Origin: Chitinolyticbacter albus
GTDB taxonomy: Bacteria > Pseudomonadota > Gammaproteobacteria > Burkholderiales > Chitinibacteraceae
DNA length: 64,000 bases
Direction: 5' to 3'
Assembly: GCF_024437655.1 (NCBI RefSeq)
Contig: NZ_JANBVF010000002.1
Coordinates: 1-64,000 of the forward strand
Every line of letters starts with the position of its first letter. The stretch's first letter is position 1. Under the pieces are notes generated by a model. That model was not told the DNA's origin and made no database searches. It saw nothing but the letters and a program-made list of their open reading frames with translations. Below, one piece after another: positions 17,506 to 25,207 of this stretch. The position numbers and the translations under genes were made by a program.

Positions 17506-18735
17506 ATGCACCAGCCATTTACGTTACACCGCGTTGCATCCACTCCCGCCTGCGGCATCGGCCTGCTTTTGACTGCGCTGGCGTGGCCGGCGGCCATCCA
17601 TGCTTCCATCGCCGTTGCGCCGATGCCGCGCCAGGTCGACGTGACGGACTCGCTCGACCTGACCTTGCTGGTGTTCGAGGATGGGCAGGCGGGAACGCCA
17701 CCCCATTCGCTCGAGGCCAGCCTTACCGCCAACCCGCAGGAGCCCGTCAAGATCATCCTTAACCGGGTGGCCGACCCACCCGCCGTGCCCGGTCAGCCGC
17801 GCAAGGTGCGCTATTCCGGCGTGGTTCCGCCGACGGTGCGCGGCGAAGTGCGACTCGAGCTGCTGGAGCTGGACGTGGCGCCGATGATGATAGGCCTCGC
17901 CCGCCGCACCGATGCCGAGCCCGTACCGTTGCCGGTGGTCAGCGAAGCCACCGTCGCCACCACCGCCGTCGTGGAGCCGCCGCCCACCGGTGCGACACGC
18001 GCGCCGCAGGAAAACCCGGCTGCGCTGTCGCGGCTGTCGTTCCACGATCCGGTTTACTTCGCCGTCGGCGTCAATGGCCGCGAGTACACGCAGTTCCAGT
18101 TCAGCCTCAAGTTCCGCCTGTTCGAGCCCGATACGCCGCAATCGCGATCGCTGCTCGACAATCTGTACGTCGGCTACACGCAATCGGCGCTGATGGATCT
18201 GGCTGCCGATTCCTACCCCATCCACGATTCGCTGTACAACCCCAGCGTGTACTACTACCTGCCCGATACCGGGCTCAATGCAGGCTGGCTGACCCGCACC
18301 TCGCTCGCCGCCGGCTATGAGCACGAATCCAATGGCGAGGACGAGGCGGATTCGCGCGCGCTGGAAATGCTGTTCGTCAAACCGACGTTCTACCTGGGCG
18401 ACCCGGCCGACTGGCACTGGACCTTCTCGCCCAAGCTTTACTACTACGCGAAGAAAGGCGACTACAACCAGGACATCGAAGACTACCGCGGCTATGGCGA
18501 CTATCGCCTCACCTTCGGCCATCCGCAGTCGCTGGAACTCGCCGCGACCATGCGGGCCGGCACCCAGAGCTACGCCAGCGGCAAGCTCGAGGTGACCTAT
18601 CCGCTGGCGCAATGGGTGCCCAGCATGATGGGCTACCTCTACCTGAGCTATTTCGACGGCTGGGGCGAAACCTTGATCGACTACAACCGCCGCAGCAACG
18701 CGCAGTTCCGCATCGGCTACAGCCTGTGGCGGTAA
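17506..18735 (+). CDS. pldA: outer membrane phospholipase A homologue
   Basis: A 409-residue protein with a signal peptide (about 1-34, cleaved near AIHAS), a non-barrel N-terminal domain (35-175) and a C-terminal beta-barrel of the OMPLA type. The catalytic motif is HESNG with His273 and Ser275; a calcium-site Ser283 (DSR) follows. By ungapped alignment the third catalytic residue (Asn156 in E. coli) is Glu287, which is unusual. The last residues (TLIDYNRRS, FRIGYSLWR) match the OMPLA C-terminus with an aromatic-rich end. Divergent from nrdR across 248 bases. Confidence 0.85.
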   Translation: MHQPFTLHRVASTPACGIGLLLTALAWPAAIHASIAVAPMPRQVDVTDSLDLTLLVFEDGQAGTPPHSLEASLTANPQEPVKIILNRVADPPAVPGQPRKVRYSGVVPPTVRGEVRLELLELDVAPMMIGLARRTDAEPVPLPVVSEATVATTAVVEPPPTGATRAPQENPAALSRLSFHDPVYFAVGVNGREYTQFQFSLKFRLFEPDTPQSRSLLDNLYVGYTQSALMDLAADSYPIHDSLYNPSVYYYLPDTGLNAGWLTRTSLAAGYEHESNGEDEADSRALEMLFVKPTFYLGDPADWHWTFSPKLYYYAKKGDYNQDIEDYRGYGDYRLTFGHPQSLELAATMRAGTQSYASGKLEVTYPLAQWVPSMMGYLYLSYFDGWGETLIDYNRRSNAQFRIGYSLWR

Positions 18736-18756
18736 CAGCAACGCCCTGATCGCGGC

Positions 18757-19425
18757 TCAACCGGGGCAATCGAGGCGCAGCGCGTGAAAACGCCCGCTGC
18801 GGTCGATTTCGCGCGGCACAACGTCGAGCGGGCGGGAAAAACCTGGCATATCGGTCACCAGCGTGTGGAACTCGCCATGCTCGCCGCAGCGGTCGATGCC
18901 GGGCGGCAGGCTGGCGATCCAATCAGCGTCATACCATGCGCCACAAAAGTTACCGTCAAGCTGCTCGGTATCGACCGTCACCACGCGCGTGCGAATACCG
19001 CGCGCCAGGATTTCCGCCGCCAGGGCCGCCGTGTTCTCCCCCATCAGCGGAAACACGCATTGCCAGCCGGCGGGCTCGATATAGCTGCGGCGGTATTCGG
19101 CGATGCCGTTGTGGAACAGGTCGCCGAACGCGATGGCGTTGATGGCAAGGCCACTCGCCTTGAGGCCTTCGACCACGCAGCGCTGGTAAACCGGGTTCGG
19201 TGGAAACACCTGCGGCAGTTCGATCGCCGCCAGCGGCAAACCGAGCCGCGCGGCCTGTGCTTCCACGATCGCCAGCGGCGTGTTCTGGTAAGGCACCCAG
19301 CCGTCGACATGGGTCGTGCACAGGCCGACCACGTTGTAGCGCGCATCCTCGCGCAGCCGCAGCAACGAGAGCGCGGAATCCTTGCCGGAGGACCAGCTGA
19401 CCATCACATCGAGCCGAACATTCAT
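18757..19425 (-). CDS. PP-loop ATPase, diphthine-ammonia-ligase-like
   Basis: A 222-residue adenine-nucleotide alpha-hydrolase of the DUF71 type. It has the PP-loop SWSSGKDSAL near the N-terminus and the family motifs GLCTTHVDG and GEHGEFHTLV, where Glu/His residues bind the substrate in archaeal and eukaryotic Dph6. Bacteria lack diphthamide, so the real substrate is unknown. ATG 19425 is chosen because it precedes the conserved first strand. Converges with pldA; separated from glyA by the glyA terminator. Confidence 0.8.
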   Translation of the reverse strand: MNVRLDVMVSWSSGKDSALSLLRLREDARYNVVGLCTTHVDGWVPYQNTPLAIVEAQAARLGLPLAAIELPQVFPPNPVYQRCVVEGLKASGLAINAIAFGDLFHNGIAEYRRSYIEPAGWQCVFPLMGENTAALAAEILARGIRTRVVTVDTEQLDGNFCGAWYDADWIASLPPGIDRCGEHGEFHTLVTDMPGFSRPLDVVPREIDRSGRFHALRLDCPG

Positions 19426-19450
19426 CGACCAACCTCCCAGTCCGTATGGC

Positions 19451-19485
19451 AAAAACAAACCCCGTGCAGGAGCAACGGGGTTTGT
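19451..19485 (-). terminator. glyA terminator
   Basis: Perfect 11-bp stem (ACAAACCCCGT, 19455-19465, with ACGGGGTTTGT, 19475-19485) followed on the minus strand by a T run. It ends glyA transcription. Confidence 0.9.
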
Positions 19486-19515
19486 CTCGGAACCGGCCGC
19501 CAGGCCGGCGACGGA

Positions 19516-20760
19516 TCAGCCGTAGACCGGAAAGCGCGCAGTCAGCGCCTTCACCTTCTCGGCGACGGTAGCGAGGTTGGCTTCGTCTGCCGGATGGTCG
19601 AGCACGTCGGCAATCAGGTTGGCCACGATGATCGCCTCGGCTTCCTTGAAGCCGCGGGTGGTGATCGCCGGGGCGCCGATACGGATGCCCGAGGTTACGA
19701 ACGGGCTTTCCGGATCGTTCGGGATCGCGTTCTTGTTCACGGTGATGTGCGCCTTGCCCAGCGCCGCGTCGGCGGCCTTGCCGGTCAGGCCCTTGGGGCG
19801 CAGATCGACCAGGAACACGTGCGATTCGGTGCGGCCGGAGATGATGCGCACGCCGCGCTCGGCCAGCGTCTTGGCCATGGCCTGGGCGTTCTTGATCACC
19901 TGTTCCTGGTAGGTCTTGAACTCGGGGGTCGCCGCTTCCTTGAACGCAACGGCCTTGCCGGCGATCACATGCATCAGCGGGCCGCCTTGCAGCGTCGGGA
20001 ACACGTTGCTGTTCAGGCTCTTCTCGAATTCCGCCTTCGCGAGGATGATGCCGCCGCGCGGGCCGCGCAGCGTCTTGTGCGTGGTCGAGGTGACGAAATC
20101 GGCGTACGGCACCGGGTTCGGGTAGACGCCGGCGGCGATCAGGCCAGCGTAGTGCGCCATGTCGACCATGAAGTAGGCACCGACCTTGTCGGCGATCTCG
20201 CGCATGCGTGCCCAGTCGAAACGCAGCGCATAGGCCGAAGCACCGCCGATGATCAGCTTGGGCTTGGCTTCGATGGCGATGCGTTCCATCTCGTCGTAGT
20301 CGATCTCTTCGTTCTCGTTGAGACCGTAGGGCACGATGTTGAACAGCTTGCCCGACAGGTTGGCCGGCGAGCCGTGGGTCAAATGGCCGCCGTGGCCCAG
20401 GTTCATGCCCATCACGGTGTCGCCCGGCTTCAGGATGCTGAAGTACACGGCCTGGTTGGCTTGCGAGCCCGAGTGCGGTTGCACATTGGCGTACTCGGCG
20501 CCGAACAGCGCCTTCACGCGGTCGATTGCCAGTTGTTCCACCACGTCGACGTGCTCGCAACCGCCGTAGAAACGCTTGCCGGGGTAACCCTCAGCGTACT
20601 TGTTGGTCAGTTGCGAGCCCTGCGCCTCCATCACGGCCGGGCTGGTGTAGTTTTCCGAAGCGATCAGCTCGATGTGTTCGTGCTGGCGCACCACTTCACC
20701 GGCGATGGCGGCGGCGAGGTCGGGATCGTATTGGGCGATGGAGACAGACTTGGAGAACAT
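19516..20760 (-). CDS. glyA: serine hydroxymethyltransferase
   Basis: PLP enzyme that interconverts serine and glycine and charges tetrahydrofolate with one-carbon units. The 414-residue protein shows the N-terminal [27 protein letters not shown], the PLP-Lys motif [14 protein letters not shown] and the C-terminal [12 protein letters not shown]. Monocistronic, with its own terminator. A TAGAAT box on the minus strand (20800-20805) about 40 bases upstream is a likely -10. FolD, which processes the methylene-THF product, is encoded at 52316. Confidence 0.98.
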   Translation of the reverse strand: MFSKSVSIAQYDPDLAAAIAGEVVRQHEHIELIASENYTSPAVMEAQGSQLTNKYAEGYPGKRFYGGCEHVDVVEQLAIDRVKALFGAEYANVQPHSGSQANQAVYFSILKPGDTVMGMNLGHGGHLTHGSPANLSGKLFNIVPYGLNENEEIDYDEMERIAIEAKPKLIIGGASAYALRFDWARMREIADKVGAYFMVDMAHYAGLIAAGVYPNPVPYADFVTSTTHKTLRGPRGGIILAKAEFEKSLNSNVFPTLQGGPLMHVIAGKAVAFKEAATPEFKTYQEQVIKNAQAMAKTLAERGVRIISGRTESHVFLVDLRPKGLTGKAADAALGKAHITVNKNAIPNDPESPFVTSGIRIGAPAITTRGFKEAEAIIVANLIADVLDHPADEANLATVAEKVKALTARFPVYG

Positions 20761-21059
20761 GGGTTCCGTTTTCCGTAGGCGATTGAAAAAACTGGCGCAA
20801 TTCTACCACGAGCATCGCCGAAATCGCCGTGGAATGCGGCAAGCAGCCATGAACGCCATTCATGATGCACAGCGATCGCCGGCGCGCGGCGTGCGCTTAG
20901 CCCATGCCGAGCAAGGCCCCGATCCGGATACCGCAGCGCATGCACGCGGCCGATACGCGGTGCGGGAACCCGAAGAAGCCGCGCAATTTAAGCAGTGTGT
21001 AGCACGCCAGCCGGGGCGGCTTGGCCACCCCGTGCGACGGATCGGGCATCCAGGTTGCA
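20761..21059. other. intergenic region upstream of glyA
   Basis: Holds the probable glyA -10 (minus-strand TAGAAT, 20800-20805) near its left end and, just beyond its right end, the hpt terminator. I see no open reading frame with coding character, no riboswitch motif and no repeat in the rest. Confidence 0.5.
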
Positions 21060-21086
21060 TAAAAAAAGGCGACCTCACGGCCGCCT
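21060..21086 (-). terminator. hpt terminator
   Basis: Minus-strand hairpin AGGCGGCC-GTGA-GGTCGCCT (8 bp with one G-U pair) followed by seven T residues, 22 bases after the hpt stop. Confidence 0.9.
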
Positions 21087-21107
21087 CTGCAACTGGGTCG
21101 GAACGCG

Positions 21108-21662
21108 TCAAAGCCCCTTTACCGCATAGATCGCCAGCGTGTTGCGCCAGTAGCCCTGGTAATCCATGCCGCAGCCGAACAGGAAGCGATCTTCGACCTT
21201 GAGGCCGACAAAATCAGCCGCGATGCCCGGTGCCTTGCGGTCGTGCTGCTTGTCGACCAGCACCGCCACCAGCACCTCCTTGGCCCCCTGGCGCTTGCAG
21301 AAGTCGACCACCGCTGCCAGCGTGTGCCCTTCGTCGAGGATGTCGTCGATGATGACGATGCTGCGGCCCTTCAGCTCCTCGGTCGGCGCGACCTTCCAGT
21401 TGAGTGCGCCGCCGCTGGTCTCGTGCCGGTAGCGCGTGGCATGCAGGTAAGAGCATTCCAGCGGGAAACTCAACTTGGGCAGCAGGTGGCCGGCGACGAT
21501 CAGCCCGCCATTCATGATGGTGTAGACGATGGGGTTGCTGTTGGCGACGCGCGCGGTGATGGCGGCGGCCATGCGATCGAGCGCGGCATGCACCTCCGCT
21601 TCGCTGTGCAGGCAGTCGGCGTTGTCGATGATGGTGAGGGCGGCGGGCAATTCCAGCGTCAT
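21108..21662 (-). CDS. hpt: hypoxanthine(-guanine) phosphoribosyltransferase
   Basis: Purine salvage enzyme that makes IMP/GMP from the base and PRPP. From ATG 21662 it is 184 residues: MNGGLIVAGHLL, the PRPP-binding loop IVIIDDILDEGHTL, and the base-binding VGLKVEDRFLFGCGMDY. Follows apt by 23 bases. The absence of a Lys-rich insert and the MNGG loop resemble the short HPRT class common in Neisseriales and pseudomonads. Confidence 0.92.
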   Translation of the reverse strand: MTLELPAALTIIDNADCLHSEAEVHAALDRMAAAITARVANSNPIVYTIMNGGLIVAGHLLPKLSFPLECSYLHATRYRHETSGGALNWKVAPTEELKGRSIVIIDDILDEGHTLAAVVDFCKRQGAKEVLVAVLVDKQHDRKAPGIAADFVGLKVEDRFLFGCGMDYQGYWRNTLAIYAVKGL

Positions 21663-21685
21663 GCTTGTCTTCCGGTTCGGTCGGC

Positions 21686-22249
21686 TCAGTGGCCGGCAAA
21701 GTCGCAAATCGTATACAACGGGATATTCTTCTCGGCGATCAGCTTCGAGCCGCCAAGCTCGGGCAGATCGACGATGGCCGCAGCCTCGACCACCGTGGCG
21801 CCGAGGCGCTGCAGCAGCTTGGCGGCGGCGATCATGGTGCCGCCGGTGGCGACGAGGTCGTCGATCAACAACACGCGATCGCCCGGCTTGCAGGCGTCGG
21901 TGTGGATCTCAACCGTGGCCGAACCGTATTCGAGCTCGTACTCCTCGGCCTCGGTCAGGTAAGGCAGCTTACCCTTCTTGCGTATGGGCACGAAACCGAG
22001 GTTGAGCTCATACGCCACCACGGCCCCGAGGATAAAGCCGCGCGCATCGACGCCGGCGACGAAATCGAGCCGCATGCCCATATAGCGGTGGACAAAGGTA
22101 TCGACCAGCAGGCGGAAGGTCTTCGGGTCCTGCAGCAGCGGGGTGATGTCGCGGAACATCACGCCCGGCTCCGGCCAATCGGGCACCGTGCGGATGCGGG
22201 ACTGGATGTAGTCGGCGTAGAGCGGCAGATCGTCGGGCAGCTTTAACAT
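21686..22249 (-). CDS. apt: adenine phosphoribosyltransferase
   Basis: Salvages adenine to AMP. The 187-residue protein has [21 protein letters not shown] at the N-terminus, [15 protein letters not shown], and the PRPP loop [14 protein letters not shown]. Lies 21 bases after the purine permease and 23 before hpt, so uptake and both salvage steps are co-transcribed. Confidence 0.97.
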   Translation of the reverse strand: MLKLPDDLPLYADYIQSRIRTVPDWPEPGVMFRDITPLLQDPKTFRLLVDTFVHRYMGMRLDFVAGVDARGFILGAVVAYELNLGFVPIRKKGKLPYLTEAEEYELEYGSATVEIHTDACKPGDRVLLIDDLVATGGTMIAAAKLLQRLGATVVEAAAIVDLPELGGSKLIAEKNIPLYTICDFAGH

Positions 22250-22270
22250 GGCGGGCCTGTTGAGTAGCGC

Positions 22271-23563
22271 TTAGTGGAAGAAGGCGAACTTCACCACCCA
22301 CAGCGCGGCGATGATCACCACGGCCGGGGTCAGGTCGCGAAAACGACCGGCCAGCGTCTTGATCACCACAAAACTGATGAAGCCGAACGCGATGCCGTCG
22401 GCGATCGAAAAGGTGAACGGCATGGCCAGCGCGGTCATCACTGCCGGCGCCGATTCGGTCAGGTCGTCCCACTCGATCTCGGCAAGGCCCCTGGCCATCA
22501 GCACCGCCACGTAGCACAGCGCGGGCGCGGTGGCATAGGCCGGCACGGTCTTCGCGAGCGGCGAGAACAACAATGCGGCCAGGAACAACAGCGCGACGAC
22601 GACCGAAGTGAGGCCAGTACGCCCGCCCACGGCGGTGCCGGCGGCCGATTCGATATAGGCGGTGACCGACGAGGTGCCCATGGCCGCGCCGGCGGAAATC
22701 GTCACCGAATCGGCGAGCAGCGCGCGCTTCAAGCGCGGCAACTTGCCGTCCTTGTCGAGCAAGCCGGCGCGGTGCGACACGCCGATCAGCGTGCCGGTGG
22801 TGTCAAACAGATCAACAAAGAAGAACACGAACACCACGCCCAACAGGCCCACGTTCAACGCGCCGGCGAGGTCCATCTGCATGAAGGTCGGCGCGAGTGA
22901 CGGCGGCGCGGAGAACACGCCTTCGAACTTGGACAGGCCAAACAGCACCGACAGCACGGTCACCGTGAGGATGCCGATGATGATGGAGCCGTGCACGCGG
23001 CGGTATTCCAGCGCCACGATCAGGAAGAAGCCGAAGATCGCCAGCAGCGTGGTCGGTGCGTGGATACTGCCCAAGGTCAGGTAGGTCTCCGGGTGCGGCG
23101 CGATCACGCCGGCATTTTTCAGCGCGATGATGGCAAGGAAGAAGCCGACACCGGCCGAGATCGCAAACTTCAGCGACCGCGGAATGGCGTTGACCATGGC
23201 TTCCCGCACCTTGAAGAGGCTCACCGCGAGGAAAATGATGCCGGAAATGAACACGGCCCCCAGCGCCACCTGCCAGCTCACCCCCATACCCTTGACCACG
23301 GTGAAGGTGAAATAGGCGTTGAGGCCCATGCCCGGCGCCAACGCGATCGGGTAGTTGGCGACAAGACCCATGATGGCGGTGCCAAGCGCCGCGGCAAGGC
23401 AGGTCGCGGCAAATACCGCGCTGAAATCCATGCCGGTGGCGGACAGGATCGAGGGGTTGACGAAGATGATGTAGGCCATCGTCAGGAACGTGGTGAAACC
23501 GGCCAGAACCTCGGTCCTGACGTCGGTGCCATGTTCCTTCAGCTTGAAGAACGATTCCAGCAT
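22271..23563 (-). CDS. NCS2/AzgA-type purine permease
   Basis: A 430-residue membrane transporter of the AzgA-like nucleobase family (AdeP/GhxP relatives), starting MLESFFKLKEHGTDVRTEVL, with about 12-14 membrane segments and the family motifs ANYPIALAPGMGLNAYF, DLFDTTGTLIG and GTSSVTAYIESAAG. The adjacent apt and hpt suggest adenine, guanine or hypoxanthine as substrate. ATG 23563 chosen because earlier residues are poorly protein-like. No purine riboswitch is seen in the 59 bases upstream. Confidence 0.92.
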   Translation of the reverse strand: MLESFFKLKEHGTDVRTEVLAGFTTFLTMAYIIFVNPSILSATGMDFSAVFAATCLAAALGTAIMGLVANYPIALAPGMGLNAYFTFTVVKGMGVSWQVALGAVFISGIIFLAVSLFKVREAMVNAIPRSLKFAISAGVGFFLAIIALKNAGVIAPHPETYLTLGSIHAPTTLLAIFGFFLIVALEYRRVHGSIIIGILTVTVLSVLFGLSKFEGVFSAPPSLAPTFMQMDLAGALNVGLLGVVFVFFFVDLFDTTGTLIGVSHRAGLLDKDGKLPRLKRALLADSVTISAGAAMGTSSVTAYIESAAGTAVGGRTGLTSVVVALLFLAALLFSPLAKTVPAYATAPALCYVAVLMARGLAEIEWDDLTESAPAVMTALAMPFTFSIADGIAFGFISFVVIKTLAGRFRDLTPAVVIIAALWVVKFAFFH

Positions 23564-23622
23564 GCAAGGCTCCCTGAGATCGACAAACGATCGATAGTTA
23601 TTGGTTCTGGTTATCCGCCACG

Positions 23623-24189
23623 CTAGACGCCGAAGTTGGCGAGCGCAAGCACGCCGAGCACGGTGAACATTGCTGCGGCGGCAAAGCGGACATAGCGCAG
23701 GAGATGCAGCCGGTCGCTGATCCACTGGCCCAGCCATACCGCCGGCACGTTGGCGATCATCATGCCGAGCGTAGTGCCGACCACCACCATCCACAGCGGC
23801 GCATACTTGATGGCCAGCGCCACGGTGGCGACCTGCGTCTTGTCGCCGATCTCGGCGAGGAAAAAGGCGATGGCGGTAGCGATAAAGGCACCGTAGGGCT
23901 GGACCTCGGAATCGCCTTCATCCACCTCGTCGGGGATACAGGCCCAGGCCGCGATGGCCAGGAAGCCGATACCGATCATCCAGCGCAGCACATCGGCGTT
24001 GACGAAGTGGGCGACCCACTGGCCGACCCAGCCTGCAGCGAAATGATTGAGGATGGTGGCGACGAAGATGCCGGCCACGATGGGCCAGGGGCGGCGGAAC
24101 CGGGCAGCGAGGATCAGGGCCAGTAGCTGGGTCTTGTCGCCGATTTCAGCGAGAGCGACCACACCGGTCGAAACGAGGAAGGCATCCAT
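23623..24189 (-). CDS. GDT1/TMEM165-family transporter, probable Mn exporter
   Basis: A 188-residue inner-membrane protein with six hydrophobic segments and the two inverted-repeat signatures of the UPF0016/GDT1 family, ALAEIGDKTQ (about 12-21) and FLAEIGDKTQ (about 109-118), joined by an acidic loop (DEVDEGDSE). Bacterial members such as MneA export manganese. A yybP-ykoY-type riboswitch directly upstream strongly supports manganese. ATG 24189 has GGAG 10 bases ahead; an ATG 9 bases further upstream has the GGAG too close. Confidence 0.92.
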   Translation of the reverse strand: MDAFLVSTGVVALAEIGDKTQLLALILAARFRRPWPIVAGIFVATILNHFAAGWVGQWVAHFVNADVLRWMIGIGFLAIAAWACIPDEVDEGDSEVQPYGAFIATAIAFFLAEIGDKTQVATVALAIKYAPLWMVVVGTTLGMMIANVPAVWLGQWISDRLHLLRYVRFAAAAMFTVLGVLALANFGV

Positions 24190-24244
24190 GCGGGGCATAC
24201 TCCGGCGGTGGGCAACGCGAGGCCATGCCACACGGCCCACCCAG

Positions 24245-24385
24245 AGCGTGCGTGCATGGTCCTCAGGTCTTGCCTAGCCTCGCAGACTGCGAGGCCGGAT
24301 GCGCCATGGGCTGCGGCCCAAGTATGTTGACGCATCCCCCGCGGCGACTGGCGCGCGGGCGGCTACTCCCCCGAAGGGCAAAAGC
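24245..24385 (-). promoter_or_regulatory. yybP-ykoY manganese riboswitch
   Basis: Leader of the GDT1-family gene, read on the minus strand. It contains GGGGGAGTAGCC near 24361-24373, then GCGTCAACATACTTGG, ATGGCGCATCC, a GC-rich hairpin (CCTCGCAGTCTGCGAGG) and GGCAAGACC near 24265-24273. These are the conserved elements of the yybP-ykoY class, with a plausible P1 (CCTTCGG with CCTGAGG). In known members Mn2+ binding switches on efflux genes. Boundaries are approximate. Confidence 0.87.
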
Positions 24386-24437
24386 GGGCAGTCTACCGGC
24401 GCTTCCTTACAACGGCAATCGCGGACTTTGCCTATGG

Positions 24438-24920
24438 TCAACGTTTCAATTGTTCGCGCGCGTGCTGCAGCACGCCGGCGCAACCGTCCTCGACCAGATC
24501 GAGCACGTGCTCGAAGCCTTCAGGCCCGCCGTAGTACGGATCCGGCACTTCACGCTCGCCATGCCGTGTGGCGAACTCGAGGAACAGCCTGACCTTGTGG
24601 CGATGCTCGGCCGGGCAACGCCGTTGCAGGATGGAATATTGTCCCTCGTCCATCGCCAGGATCAGATCGAAATGGCGGTAGTCGTCGGCACAGACCTCGC
24701 GCGCGCGCAGGCTGGATAAATCATAGCCACGACGCTGGGCGTGCGACTGCGCACGGCGATCCGGCGCCTCGCCGACGTGGTAGTCGTGCGTACCGACCGA
24801 ATCGACTTCGATCTCGCCCGCCAGCCCCGCCGCCTCGACCAGATGCCGCATCACGCCATCGGCGGTCGGGCTGCGACAGATATTGCCGGTGCACACCATC
24901 AGAATTGCGTAGCGCTGCAT
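24438..24920 (-). CDS. low-molecular-weight protein-tyrosine phosphatase
   Basis: A 160-residue LMW phosphatase. It has the P-loop VCTGNICRSP (nucleophile Cys10, Arg16) close to the N-terminus and the general-acid loop VPDPYYGG (Asp about 129). ATG 24920 is chosen because AGGA lies 7 bases ahead. Lies between the manganese leader and feoC on the same strand, with no evident link to either. No tyrosine kinase or exopolysaccharide gene is adjacent, so a housekeeping role is more likely than capsule control. Confidence 0.92.
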   Translation of the reverse strand: MQRYAILMVCTGNICRSPTADGVMRHLVEAAGLAGEIEVDSVGTHDYHVGEAPDRRAQSHAQRRGYDLSSLRAREVCADDYRHFDLILAMDEGQYSILQRRCPAEHRHKVRLFLEFATRHGEREVPDPYYGGPEGFEHVLDLVEDGCAGVLQHAREQLKR

Positions 24921-24976
24921 CGTCATTTCCTGCTGTGGTGCAAAACCGTGATTGTAACCGCAGCCCAAAGCGCACC

Positions 24977-25204
24977 CTAATCCAGCCAGCGCAGCAAGGT
25001 GGAGGGCGCCTGCGCGCAGCAGCCTTGGCACGATTTGCCGGCGCAACCGCTGCCGGTGTGGGCCAGCTGCAGCTTGCCGCGCCCCGCCCAGTCCTCGGCC
25101 ATACGCTCCACGGCGGACACCTCGACGCCGAAGTGCAGCGCCACCTGCGCCGCGGCGATGGTGCCGCGGCCTTGCAGGTATACCTTCAGTTCAAGCAAAC
25201 CCAT
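24977..25204 (-). CDS. feoC: ferrous iron transport protein FeoC
   Basis: A 75-residue winged-helix protein with a C-terminal cysteine cluster (GCAGKSCQGCC) typical of FeoC, proposed to bind an Fe-S cluster and to control FeoB stability or transcription. It follows feoB by 3 bases and completes the feoABC operon. Confidence 0.85.
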   Translation of the reverse strand: MGLLELKVYLQGRGTIAAAQVALHFGVEVSAVERMAEDWAGRGKLQLAHTGSGCAGKSCQGCCAQAPSTLLRWLD

Positions 25205-25207
25205 GAT

